A DNA stretch of 64,000 bases, from contig OX465579.1 of assembly GCA_950022655.1 (NCBI GenBank), positions 140,253,118-140,317,117 on the forward strand, given 5' to 3'. Each line of letters starts with the position of its first letter. The stretch's first letter is position 1. Shown in pieces: positions 24,291 through 38,330 of the stretch. The stretch is from Alentia gelatinosa. Taxonomy: Eukaryota > Annelida > Polychaeta > Phyllodocida > Polynoidae. Both the position numbers and the translations under genes were made by a program. Below the pieces are notes generated by a model. That model was not told where the DNA came from, did no database searches, and was given only the letters and a program-made list of their open reading frames with translations.

Positions 24291-27200
24291 ATAAATCACA
24301 GTCCGGATCAGCGGGGTGGAGGTGATGGCGTGTGGGGAAATAACTTAGAATCCCCCAACGTCCTGTTCTATCTCAGCAAGAAAACCCATTGACGATTAAC
24401 ATGAAAACCAGGATAAAATGTATTGCCTCAGCACAGGTCATGCTTCGTTGCTCACGGCATCTTCTGTTCAGACGCCATCTTTATTATTCTCACTCTGCAC
24501 TCTGGTCTTTACGCTCACCACCCATCTCAGTAGGCGGTCTTGAAATGTTAAGGTCGACCTAACTAATGCGTGCTTCGAATGAGAAGGAAAAAGCTCGATA
24601 TTCAAGTATATTTTTATTGAATGACCTTTGCTTGAAGTACACCGATTTCCTCTCAGGTAAAGTGGGTTAGCACTTCACGCAGTGACTGTATCCAAGCACA
24701 TCGATCTTGGCCCAGAGGCACACTCAGAGTAGACTGTTCCTTCAAGTTGGATTAAGCACCCTATGCCCTTGTTAGAATTGGAAATTGACTTACACCGGTG
24801 TTCCAATGTTCTAATAAGTGACCAGTATTCGCTCAGAGAAAGTATAACTATAAACCAATACATCAGAAGATATTTATGCCTTTCAGTGAAAAAGGTAATG
24901 GTCATGAAATTCCCTTAAAGTATTTCTTTCTTTTGATTTTTTTATACTTGTATACATGCTTCTAATATCTATCCATCCATTGATCCACTACTCCACGCTT
25001 GACACATTTATTTGTTGATAATTCTTCGTCCGTGGAAAAGTTCATGGTAAGACGGTACTAGGAGATCCTCTTTCTATTATAAGAAATAGTAATCATAGAT
25101 AATTTTCCATGAAACGTGTTTTCTTGGAAAGATTGTCATTCGAGCAGTACAAAAGACTATCATCCCATATCGGTGTCTTATTTTTCTATACAGATGCCCT
25201 ACATACCATAAAAAATAAACTGGGGCCGCATTGTGTCCATGGCTCAGGCTGCCATGTGACTAAATGAAGTAATTTCATTGGATCTACCCGACCATTAACA
25301 TGAAAGAGGCTTGGGCCATCATTAGTGGGGTAAGTAACAAACACCATTGCCTGTGATTGCCTGAACAATCCAGTCATGGACCATGAATTTGCAATTACTG
25401 GTCTCTCTATAGGGAACAAAGTGTGATCGCAATCAGAAAAGTATTTCTAAAGTTGAATTAACATATTTCTATATAATAAATCCCTGAAAGGACACCAGAT
25501 ATTTTGCGAAGCTGAGATTATCGAAGGTAGGAAGGTAAAACTGGATGTTATCAGTGTAGGAATTATACAACGAAATATAAAGAAACCCCTGGCGTAATTA
25601 GCCATACACTTTAGCATTGTAGTTCTTAGCAAAATAGTCAATCGATTCCTTGTTTGTTCTATTTGACATTTCACCAATCTTCAATATTTTGAGGTATGTA
25701 ATACCAGTGGAGGCAAATAAGTGCACCTCGGTAGTATTGGCTACATTACTCAATGAATGTTCCAAAGTTCAAGATCGAGATCTGCCTTCATCATCAGACG
25801 GGAATCTCGGAAAATTGAATTTATAATGTATGCCATACAACACAGGTGAGCTATTTTCCAATATTACAAGGCTGCCCTCAAGGTTAATCCTCCCTAAGGG
25901 AATCTATTGTAAGGGCATACAATTCTCCCTTGACGTCATATTCCAAGAAACAGCATTTATAGTAGTCTTTGTCATTGCGATATCTAATTATATTTGGCAA
26001 CTAATTTCCTGTTCATAGAAAGATGCCTTGCTCATCGTATCCTAAGGGAAACCAGATCTTTGGTTCTTGTTGCTAGGCATAGCGAAGATATCATCTTTTA
26101 GGTCCTCTCGCTTAGAAGGTGAATGTAGAATAGTTCATTTTTACTTGGACCTTACGCCTCGTTCATACACACGTAGAATAGGTTATTTGCCAGCGGTATA
26201 AAGAACGGTACAGTAACAACACCCCTCCTTTCCCAGAATCGGCAAGTCTGAGATATAGAGATCACGTTTACGCTCGGAAACTCGGCCTGGTGTCGAGTTC
26301 ACAGATATTGGTTGGGACTGCAAGAAAACATGTGGAAATGACGTCTGGCATGTCCCACAATTCAACAGACCGGAATCAGATCGATAATCGCGTCATTTGT
26401 GTTTATCTGGTCTGTCAGACAAGGCTCAGAATCAACACGGCGGCTACCCTCATGCTGCCAAGGCTATTAATAGAATGTTGACCAAAGCAAAAGTCGGCAT
26501 TCGGAATGTCCTGAATCCCCCGCCCCCATCGCAGATCCCCACCTCCACACAAGCACATCGAGTTGTTTATGATGGTGCATAACCGCAGAGAAAAACAGTA
26601 GGTTGGGGAAGGGGGTCTTTTTTTCCCGCCAATTCCTAAGCGTAGCAGCCAATTCAGATCCCAGATGTCGATGGCTATTTCATCCCAAACATGCTCTTAC
26701 TGAATGTTTAACTGGACGTTTTTATCAGTGGTGGCGCCCAGACCAAGTGCGATTCGCCAGCAGCAATTGTAGGGAATCCGACGCTGGTGCTCTACGGGGG
26801 AAGCTCACCTATCGGTTCTCCATTGAATATGATGATGTTGTTGACTTTGTGCCTTTGGTCGAACTGTATCGCATCGACTCTAGGGTTGCCTGCCAATTGC
26901 TCGAGTTTGATATATCGGTATCGATAAAATGCAATGCTCCACATTTGAAATTATCAATTCAAATGCACAGTTAATTCTGTAGGGAGCTACAAAGATGAAT
27001 TTCATATTTTTATTCTCATGTACCATACAGTTCCGTGCGATATCATTGTGTTTCTGACAAACATTCTTCTGTCTTTCTCTCCTTACTCCGAGAGAGTCGC
27101 GAATGAATGGGGCGTTAATTCTTAACACAATTCACACTCCATTTCCAACATGTACCTCGGGACCAACTGGGCAACCGCCATCATAAGTGCACAAGCTTGG

Positions 27201-30200
27201 CGCATATCTCAATATATGATTATCTAATTTTCTATATTGCCCTTTAATGACAAGAGCAAACTGGACAATTACAAATACATGTAAAGAATTTTTGTGAATA
27301 CTTGTACAATGAAGACAGGGAAGGGGCGAGTTTTGACCAACCATCTGTGAGTACTATTTTTTCAGATTCATTAGTGAATGGAAGGTCGTGCGACTAGTTA
27401 TATAAATATACATGATTATGGTGTCGACTATATCCTCGAACTAATAGGTCATGGGATCAGTTTAACTCTTGTATGAAAACATCATATGTTATGATGAAAA
27501 AATTACGCCAATGAGTAATTCTCACAAAAACGTTTTATAATATCATCTCAAAGAGAATAACCTACAACGTCTTCAACCCAAAATTTGGAAAACTTACGAT
27601 AGACAGTGAAAGGCACTCACAATTCAAGAATATGTTTTTAACTTTAGCTGTGACATCATTATTTTTTATCAATTATCAATCTATAATTATAAAACACGAT
27701 TTTAACCTCTGTGTGTTATCACTTTATCATGATACATGTATACGCACACTTCGAGTGTCTTTTTAATTATGAATTAAACCAAATATTCTGTAACTTTGGA
27801 TCAGAGATGTCACCAGAGTCGTTGCTCATCCAAAGTAAAAATAAATATTTCACGTATGTATTCTAATACATAAATGTAGAATAGTACCTGAAATAATAAT
27901 AGTGACAACTAAGGTGTTAATCAATCCATTCATCGACGTTTGCATAATGGTATTGCGAAAAATGACCCCTAGGAATTTACATGTAATTTCTGCCTGCTGG
28001 GCGGACCAGCACCTGCACCTGTCCACATTCCTAGAACCAATACCGTGCACATTATGCTTGGCAAGCTACAAATGTATACCTTCCCCTTACAAGGGACGGT
28101 TACACATAACGGTAAATTCGATTTATGGGACCACTAGGACCAGGAAGTGATTTTCCTTTGCTTGGCTGTCTACTTCCCAATGCTTGTAGATGAAAATAAA
28201 TCTCTGGAAGCTTTTAAAGACGCCCAAATCGTCTTCGGGTGGCGGGCAGCGAGCAGCGGGCGTGAAACGTCAATAGCCATTACCCACATTAAAAGGTGCG
28301 CAGGTGACAGCGACACGTAAGTAGTTTGCCAAAATGGCGTTTTGCGTATGGCGCTCTCACCGCGTCCACTTTCAGCGTCCCTATCTGATGTCTTGTACAT
28401 TTCCCGGCATTCCCGCGGCAGCGTTCCCTTATTCTAGTAACTCGCCCGTAGAGACATTCGGAAAAGGTGTCACAGGGAGAGGGGAGGGAGCCGGGCTAGC
28501 CTCCCTGTGAAAAACGCCAATATAGGACTTTTTTACTAGCCCTGACCGACAGGTTATTTGCTGGTGTGTCTCTCCCCCAAAAAAACAATTATGGCTCTGG
28601 CCGTCCGCACGGGGCGGGGTGGCGGAATATCTCCGGTTTGATCTGGTTTCACAGCGTGGATCCTCCTTGCTACGCCATTACGCCTCAGTAAATACGATTT
28701 ATGGCCTGCGTGCGGCGCGTTCCATCAAAGACAGGGCCCGGGCCGGGACCTCGTCAATGAAGACGAGGGGGCCGGGGTAGGTGGGCTGCGTAGGGCGCGG
28801 TACTTGCGCAGCTAGTGGTAGGGCCGCTGCGGGCTAAGATGTATGAGGGATCGGGTCTTCATTCACGGCGAGCACGGCCGTCATTCGCAGACGTCCAATT
28901 CGGCCACTTAAGACGTAAGTTTCGGCCCGAGCCAATAAAGGTCGCGGTGGTGTCATAAAAGCATCCTCATCTTAAGGGCTCCTTCCCGCGCCACAAGGCC
29001 CTATGATGCATATAAAATGATATTGTGCAAGTGTTCCTACAATACATTCTTCAGAACGCTTTTATTCCAGCGTAAAGCCCAGATTCTGTCATCCTACTGG
29101 TGAGTGTATACATCTGAGAAACAGAGATTTACCATGCCCTAATATTGCCCAATGAATATAGTTATAGTGCCCATACATTCATCTATACCTCATCAATGCA
29201 TTGCCTAACACATTGGTGTAAAAGTTCTGTGTTTACACAACCAGAGAGGTCATTTGTAAGACGGTCATGCTTTTACGGTAGCATTCACTTAGCTTCCGGA
29301 AGGGTTGAAGCTAAATATCTTTTGAATAGAGGCACTTCGTGACAGGGTTTGGAATGGGTCCAAGGTCGTGGTTAAAGGTCAGCAGAACATGCTCCCCAAT
29401 ACCCAACCACTATTTACTGCTTGAAAAGGCAGTAAAGAACTTTGGAGCATGACTTGATTTTTTCCTTCTTCGGTTGGCAAAGGCATCTCTCGTCTCTTTT
29501 TTCTTTCATTATGAGCCTTAGAACTCAGAGCTCCCCATAGTCTATGTGGGTTGGGGCCTATGTCATCATACTGTTTGGCACACATTGGAGTTTCTACATG
29601 TGATGAAGCCTATTTGCGTGCCTCTACAGCTCTGAGGATTCGTGTGAGGGGTACTGGGCTTAACCCTCGGGCCCCCTTGGCACCCCACTCCTCCCACGAC
29701 GCTTGTTGTACAACCGTAGTCTATTAACCGCCATAGAAACGGGGTGCGGATAAGGATGAATAAGAGGGGTTGGAGGTGACACTATTGATCGCCTCCAGTG
29801 CAGTAAGTCTTATTGAAGCGGCAGCGACCTTATTCGTAGGACCGGGTGCCCTCTTTGTCCGCTCCGGGCCACCCCCGCCCCTCTCGGCACCGCCGGGCCA
29901 CGGTCAGCTGCCACCGGGAAAGCAAATTATGCCAGGCCTTCCGCAGTGGTGAATAGGTGCCTCTCACAGAGCTAGCTTTGCAACATGGGAACAGAGCGGA
30001 GCTGCAAATTGAAAACAATAGACCTGTTCTTCTGAGATATTGTAAGTAGGTTCCACAAGAGTGGACGTGCTGTGTACACGACGCCGCCACCGGGACTAGG
30101 AGAGTTCCCTCCCATTCTTGTTTAAAGTAAGTTTGAAGGTAAATTCTGCTTTGCTACAACGCTAATTGGTTTTCTCTTCCATTGTTGAATGGAGACTTTC

Positions 30201-33200
30201 AGTAGGTCTCATGGACTACATATACGCACCAAGGGGGCTTGGTTTGGACGGAAGCAGCAGCCTTTCCGATTCATTACAAGCCCATTACTGCGTCTGCAGC
30301 TTAAAGGACTGCAATAGGACATCCAAAGTAAATTGTATCGATCTGTTTTGAAAGCATAATTCTATATGACAATTAGTTGGGGGGCCAAATGACGTAGGTT
30401 CGATGCTGGTCAGTACGGACTTGGCGCTGATCCATATCTGTGGCGGTGTGATCCGTGATTATCGATCTCTTTAATCACATGTAGCTCGCGAGGATTGTTC
30501 TGTCGATATGGGCGCCACTCGGTATACATCCCCTTCTCTCCCCGCCCACCCTCCTCCTAGTGCCCTACCACCAGCATCACCTCCCGGACACCGTAACTAC
30601 TCCTGCCTGTACGGCATTACTCAGTCAGACCTGCTAACGGCTCTGGAAATGCCTTGACCAGAAATTAATGCTGGACCGCCTGCTGGTAGACACTGACTGC
30701 CAGTGGTCTGTACAATTGATCAGTCGTCAGAACAAGCAATGACCAGTACCCCACCCACTTTCCCCTGACCTCATCCTACATCTCTCGTCCTCCCCCACTA
30801 CCCTTCCTCCTGGCCTTTCCTTCCGGAGTCCTCGTGGGCCGGGCCGGCCCTGGAGGAGGGCAGCCAGGCGTCATCAGCGACCATCGTTTATTACGGGCCA
30901 CCTCTGATAGTCAAATCGATACTTCTTTTAGCCGCCTGCAAACTGCTCCGACCTCTGCCTCAGGGGCTTCTTCCATCGGTCACCTCATGCGTCACTGAAA
31001 TGAGAGAGAGAAAAACTGACCTCAGGCTTCACCGCCTGCCATACTCATTGCCTCCAGGTTCCATTTGAAAGAGGTTCTAGAATGCACTGGCCTCTGTTAC
31101 AGTGAAGGGCACCGCGGAACCTTATTTTGCTTTTTGCATAAATACAAAGTAGTAATGGATTGGAGACAAGGGTAAATACACCGATCGTCCTGATGTTTAT
31201 AATCAAAATATCCTGAGCGATATTGCATTTCAGTGAACAATAAACATTGTTTATGTTCGATCTTTGCAAAGTGGAATACCGTCAAAGTCAATCTCTATTT
31301 TTGTTTGTAACCACACAATACGTCCGTACATACCAGTAAATATATCACAATATTCTGATTGTGTGTGAGAGAACCAATTCAGCACAGTAGCACATACATA
31401 ATATATCGGTTTTCCATTACTAAATGTCTTTTTTTATATTATTAGGCTAATGGATGCCAATTTACGAATGATGTTGTATTTGCCCATTGTGCCATGAGTT
31501 TGTAGATCATTAGCGATTCAACTAATGATATTGGCCATTTAGAGGATCAAATGCTGTTATATAAATTGAAATCGAAACTAGGACGTTAAAGCTCTGTCTT
31601 TCCCATAAAGATATTATTCATACCCATGACAGTAGCCTGATGTATATTTGCACATGCCTCTCAATACCACCTTATAATACATATATTGTTCGGGCTTTAG
31701 GCTTCCTTATTACTCCTCTTACTTCAGGTTCACAATGGTATACTTAATGTAGTCCCTAATGACGTAAAGATGGATTCACGAAATAGAATATGTAGATAAC
31801 CATCATTTAAAAGTACACAAAAGAAAGTAAAAGTTCATTGTTACATAAATCATAAAAAGAATACTCATAATTCTAGTTGTGCATGAATCTTTTCATGCAA
31901 AACCAAATTGAAAAGGCTTCACTTTTCTATTTAAAAATACCACGCGTCTTTGATCAGCAATGTGGAAGTGATTCAAATTCTTTCCATTCATTGAAAAATG
32001 CTATTCTCAATCCACTTGTATATATAAATATGAATATATTGTGGAAGAAATGATATCCTGCGCTCTGGCAGGTTCCTCTCTTCCTCTTGGAGGTGTGGAG
32101 GGATTTGCGATCACGTCGACAACATTAAATAGGAATATATAATCAAGATGATGTTTTGATACATAGCCATTCCCTGGCAGCAACATACGTAAAACCTTTA
32201 CCCATCTTAAAATGAAAGATAGCACAGTATATATCCGCAACTACCTTTAAATACAGAATATCAGATATCTGGAGTCATAGGAGGTAGTGATTCGTAATGT
32301 CATAGGGTAGATATTCTCTCAGGGTGGTTGAGGTAGAATTCCTTTACTTATTAACTCAAGCAAATGACCTGTATCTAATATAAACGACCATATTCAGTGA
32401 CTTGTATTAAAGAGCTCTGACAGGCTACACTAGACACCTGATATCACAGGTAGATTATATGGGAGGGACCCGACGTCTGCCGCTGAGGCTGACAAGTCAG
32501 ATTACATAGAGATTAACTGCAGGCAGGATCATCTCTTGTGTGGTAGAGATATCGCAACTAGAAGGGCAGTTGTCTAAATGTAGATCAATGCAAGCAGAAC
32601 GGTGTGACAGGAGCTTATAGTATAGCTACAATCTGATTATTCCGTGTAAGCTAGACTTACACTCACAGAAATCCCCTAACAATTGATAAGGAATAGCATT
32701 TATGTTTTCAATATCTATACGATCGAGGTTTTTCCATGGGTGTTCTTAGGAATTAGCTTTGTCTATCATAGGATTTCTGCCATATCCAATGGATGCACAT
32801 CTTGGCAAACTAGGAGCTTATGCAAATTATGTTTGGCAGCTGGGCCGAGAGACTGAGAAGTCACTGAATTATTCCTGAAGACAGTGTACCACAGCCGCCA
32901 GTCAACTTTGTGTTACTGTAACAAGGCTCAGTGTCTGATGAAACATGCTCATATGTAGTTATTAATAGATCTTCAGACAAAGGACGAATTGGTCCACAAT
33001 GTTGTGCTTTGTGTAGGCAATCCTTTACACTAGGAGCTACGAGAACACTACATAATACAACACTCAATCCCATTGTGAACGCCGCTTGAGATGTTACGAC
33101 AAAACAATCAAATGAATGGTGATATAGCTTCTAAAGCAATAGAAAAGTGTGTAAAGTATTTCACCCATCCATATTGGTAATAGGTTTATCTGTCTAGCTT

Positions 33201-35890
33201 AATCTATTGAAAACCTACATCTTTGTAATCAACTACTACTATATGATATTTGCATCTTAAGCTGCTTAATTTTAGTCGGAAGGGAAACACACAGATTAAA
33301 CACTAGTCGGAAGGGTAAGAGACAAGGTACTACTCGGTTAGCCATACTGATCTTCCTAGAAGAGGTGATTTTAGGCAATTCTAGATTATAGTACAGTGTG
33401 GTTTTTAGATTCTAAATGCATTGCTTTGAGATATATTGGTTCATGCCCTATTTTTGCTAATTGAAATATAACTGTTTATGTATCTTCGAGTGAAATAAAG
33501 AGAATTCCTTTTAACCAATTTCTTAGTGTTCTTTGACTTAACTTGGAAACAAACGTTCGGACCAGATTCTGATATTTCATCTTGTAATTGTCTATCAGAT
33601 TCATGTTCAAACAGATACAAAAGATGGGTGCAAGATTACAAAGATTGCAAAGCTCAGATTACTAGTATTCATACGCCACCAACTTGAATATGATCCTATG
33701 TTTTGTTAGATTTACGGTAAATAACCACGCCTACACATTCACCTGCTTCCCACCCCTAACTTTATTAATCATTTAATTGGTTTAAGATATCAATCTCAGC
33801 TTCCACGAGTTCGTCATTCTAGCCAATCAAATGAAAGACTCCAGAAACCTCCTTCAATTACTTGTTTAAGATGGGCTGAATCTGTCTTGCCATGGGTTTC
33901 TGGGCCGAACTATTTTTCCCTAGAATGATAATTCCATAACTTCAATTGTTAATTAACTTTCAATTTTCAAGAATCTAGAGTTACTAATATCATTAAATGG
34001 TTAAAGGGTTGAATACATTTGGAACCACAGTATGGAAAGGTCTGTACTTGATATCGATACCTTATCGAAATTGAATTGCTGTGTACAGAGAGTTTCTAGA
34101 AGGTACAAAGGAGATACTTAATTTGTTTCCTCAAAAGGATCGGGCCTTCAGCAAAGTCTCTTGAATACCTCCTCTTTAATCATAGCTCATGTTTCAGGCC
34201 TCAACTGCTAGAAATAGCTAGTTCCATTTTGGTTGAACAATATCTATATCCATTGTTTAATACATTATCTATTGTTCAGTATATCATTTATGATATATAT
34301 ACTGGTTCAGGACCCGTGCAGGGAAAAGCGCCTCTGAGAAGAGACGATTGGAGACTGTACATTATTATTGAACAAATTGTTTTTTAACAGAAAATCACCA
34401 GTTACATCCTACATTTCCAAATTTCATCCGTGAACAGCAAAATGAACAATTACAATGATTACAGGTGACAGACAAGATATAATTGATGTTACCGGTATGT
34501 ATGGAGCACTATTGAAATATATATGCACATATCAATCCTATGTCTGCAGCAGGATATTATTAGAAATCTAAGATGATGTTCATTTTCTTCTGCATCACAC
34601 AGAATACATATATGTATGCTTAACTGTGTTTACGGTATTAAGCACTGTCCTCATTTTTCTGTGGTATCATATTTTGATCTACAAATGTATATGCATGCAT
34701 ATGATTAGTGTTTCCTACATACCGTGAAGCTGCTGTAATGTACGAAGCACAATAAAATACCGAATTACCACCTGTATGTCGTAATCAAAGTAGATTGTCG
34801 CTACCATACATGTTCTATGTCAGATTGAATGTGTTGGAGCTGGAACTATGTTAGAAGCCCGGTAAGGATGTTACCAACCCTCCCAGGAGAACAGATCGTA
34901 TATCTGATGGATGATCCATGAGGTCCTATTAACTATTATGAATTTCGGAAAGTGTATAAAGTCCCTGGTATCAACAGTATACTAGACAGAATAAAATGTA
35001 CAAAGCCATTACTTTTACATAACATTGATATTGATGAACAAGATGAATCAATGTATATGTATATGGTGTGTGTGATGTTCCTCTAATTCATGACTAGACT
35101 ATTTCCGGGAGCCTTATGTTGCATAATGTACCTGAAAGCCTAAGAATACCATATGTGGCTTTTAGTTTATGCATATCACTTCATAGATATATTTGCCCAG
35201 TACAAGGTGACGTAACTTGGGGTCAGTGTTCTTTGGCATAGGCCGCCTTTTAGCAGACGAGTAGAACCACCGACAGCATTCATTGGTTAGTTCTGGTATC
35301 GATTGCCTATTGGGCACCTGCTACAAAGCCTTCAATTCTATCACAGGCGTATAGATTCTCTGGGCTGGGTTTATGGTTTGATCACAGTGGGCTGATAAGC
35401 CTACTTCTGGAAGAGAATCCCATTCTCATTTTACCCGTTCTAAGCAAGATTGTTCATGCCTTTGTTCCAGTACCAGGTTTTCCAGAATATCAGATATGCA
35501 AATGCCGTTTATAAGCAGTGACAGGTTGATTCAGACACATATTACTATATTCCAGGCCAGGGAAGGTGTATACTTTCCCCAAGGTAGAACATATTGTACT
35601 AAACTATGTACGTAAGGCCTAAGCAGGTTCAAATGTTTTATATCATGACTGAGGGAACTGCCATTTGCTAAGAATACGCTCATATAGCTATCCCAAATTA
35701 CTAATGTGAGGTGAATACATAATGAAGAATAGGACGAGGTGATTCGAGGCACACTCTCACCATTTTTCTTTCTGTGAATCTTGAGGGAAATTGATATAGG
35801 TCCGCAATCATAACGTATTGAAAGACATGGCAATTCCATTTACATAAATGAACATAGCTGTGCAATAGACAGAGTGATACTGCAACATGT
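24291..35890. other. Long non-coding region with GC-rich islands
   Basis: This is AT-rich DNA interrupted by GC-rich islands at about 28170-28990, 29640-29960 and 30500-30990. The longest frame is about 123 codons (26603-26974) and carries no recognisable domain. A perfect 10-bp hairpin, TCACAGGGAG/CTCCCTGTGA, lies at 28470-28479/28501-28510. The 12-mer TAGTCGGAAGGG is repeated about 32 bp apart near 33273 and 33305. No gene or classifiable mobile element was seen. Confidence 0.45.
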
Positions 35891-35897
35891 TACGGTT

Positions 35898-35899
<2 letters not shown>

Positions 35900-35958
<59 letters not shown>
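35900..35958. repeat. (AT)n microsatellite
   Basis: About 59 bp of uninterrupted AT dinucleotide repeat. Confidence 0.98.
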
Positions 35959-35962
<4 letters not shown>

Positions 35963-38310
35963 ATATGATCTGAATAAATTTGGCATGTAATTGTGGCAGC
36001 TTATTACTTTTATGGCTTAATGCCTGTGATTATCACTACTTGTGAAAAATCCCATGGACAAAATGAATACTCTGATTACAGTGGAGAGACCTTGTCCGTT
36101 GAGATCTATCAAATACATTCACGAAGTGGCTTCAAGTCTAGTCTCTGGCATCAGCCTCAGTCATAGAACAACTTTTGGCAATGAGATTAAAAGCACTACC
36201 ACTTTGAACGACCCAACGGGGACGACGTCTATAATAAGCTCAACGTATAACTACAGGTCTGAGATGGAAACTAGGCACAGAAAATTGGGTACCGAAAAAT
36301 TGCAATGATTAACTCTTGAATATTTTAACAATGCCGTGTACTTACAGATCGGGGTATAGTGACATTTAATTAATGTCTTTTTCAGTACCTTCTCAGAGAA
36401 TGGTTTCCATACATAAACAAACAGCTTCTTCTGCAGAGTCTTTGTCACCAAGAAAATCAACACTAGAAGGGACTTGTTTGAATCCACGGTTGAAGATAGA
36501 ATCCTAGAATTTTTCCAGCAAAAATTCGACAAGCGAATATCAAGTTGTACATATTAATCCCGATAAAAATATCCCTTGTAGGAGCATCCACCAAAACCTC
36601 ATTAAACAGTAAACCACATGCGGCTAGATTGGTGGCAAAAGGATTTGGATCTGAATGGCGTAAGCTGCAATTAAAGCTGTTCAGGAAGCACTTAGTTTAC
36701 CCGGACCTGCTCACATGGGACTGGAGTCATCTCGGAGAGCTGCTCCCACCTCTCATTACTGCTCAGTTGGAGGGACCTGGTGATTGAGGCCGGGCTCACT
36801 GGGTTCTCATTATTCCCTCCGCTCCACAATTGTTTTCTAACCGTGTTCAGATGAAATATGGCTATCCGTGTTCCGTTTCTGCCGACATTTGAGACGTTTT
36901 TGAAAACGCGACCCAGTTCGTCAATCTCTATAAGTGAAAGTTTCAACTGCAATGTGAGGGACAAATACTGCATTTCGCGCTTGATTATTCAGCTCAGTGG
37001 ATTCCAATATTGGTAATTTATTGTTAAAAGCCACCCCACCCCCCTTGAAGAAGACTTCAATATGATGCTGAATAAAAGGTGCAGATTCAGGTAGAACACA
37101 GGTAGAAACTATATTCAAATCTGCCAATGTCAATTTCTATTTTGATACAGTATCTAAAGTTTTAGTGCTGTGTTAATAAGCCAGAGAATAATAACTCCTT
37201 TATTTAGAGGTACAAATGAATGTATTCCTAACCAATATCCTCGAGTAAGATCCGTTGACAAAAATGACCGGTTTAAATGGTTGGTATGGTAACTGTGGCC
37301 TGCTTAAGTCGGAGCTGGCACTGAGTACATCGTCACTGTGTTCACGGCAATGGGACAAGTCAGGAGCAGGGATTGCTGCTATTTGGCCCAATGAGGTGTC
37401 CGTCCCAACCGGCTTCTAGCACGTTCACCGCTTAATCCGTGCGCCTGGCCAGCCATGATAAAAGCCGGGATGCATCTAACGCCTTCGTCACCGGCATCTT
37501 TTAGGGCCACATCGGCTGTACGTAGGCACGAGGCGGCCACCAGCCTGGGGGACCACGATAAGGTGTATAACCGTCCACCGACCCCTCCACCCATCCTCCA
37601 CCCCCGGCCCACACGGAGTAACTGCCCGACCGACAGCCGGCTACGTCCGAGGGAGCAGGCCTAGTACTAGCCACACGGAAATTAAAACTTCAAAAGAGAC
37701 TGATATCTTCACACACACCCCAGACCTGGGTTCACTTTTGACAAAAATGTCTATTGTAAATACAATCCCACGTTATCAAACTCGCTCTGCTTATGGCATC
37801 GTATCCAGTTACATGTATAGGGTAAGATATGCTAAGGGTGTATCTATTATTCTAGTCGCCTTTTCAACACAGGAATTTGTGACCGAATGCCAGACATCCT
37901 TAAAGGCTCATGTGTCCGCGACCGAGAGAGCAGCACTATCAGATATGCTTCCCTTCTCAATAACCGCTGCAATGAAATATGCGCAGTCTGTCGTGTGCAC
38001 CTATACATATGCATTTCAAATTCCGTCCACAATAATGTTTTGTCCTCTTCATTTTTTGAATACCAAAAAAACTTCCAGATTTACAACTAAGGAATGTAGC
38101 ACCAGGCGTCCTATAATGTTAACATTACAAACCTGAGGTTCACGCTAGATTCGGCAACAATCTGAACTATATCAATATGAGAATACCAACAGAATGCACG
38201 TGTATGGGTGCAGGTTAGTTAGGGCGGGTGAATGTATATCTGTGTAGAGGGGTAGGGCTCGTGGGCCGTTTCGGCCGCGCGTTCCCCAGGTATTGGCCTT
38301 GTTATCATCC

Positions 38311-38330
38311 ACTAGCGCCATCTCGTGTGG
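38311..38330. promoter_or_regulatory. CTCF-like motif (imperfect)
   Basis: GCGCCATCTCGTGT at 38315-38328 matches 13 of 14 positions of the reverse complement of the CTCF core. It sits in a GC-rich, CpG-containing island. The match is weaker than the two at 54811 and 60301. It could instead be a YY1-type site, since the core is GCCATCT. Confidence 0.3.

Noticed and set aside
30390..30420. GGTTCGATGC, resembling a tRNA B box
   Set aside because: No matching A box or cloverleaf at the correct distance.
37738..38136. 132-codon forward frame
   Set aside because: Overlapped by other frames; no recognisable domain or splice context.
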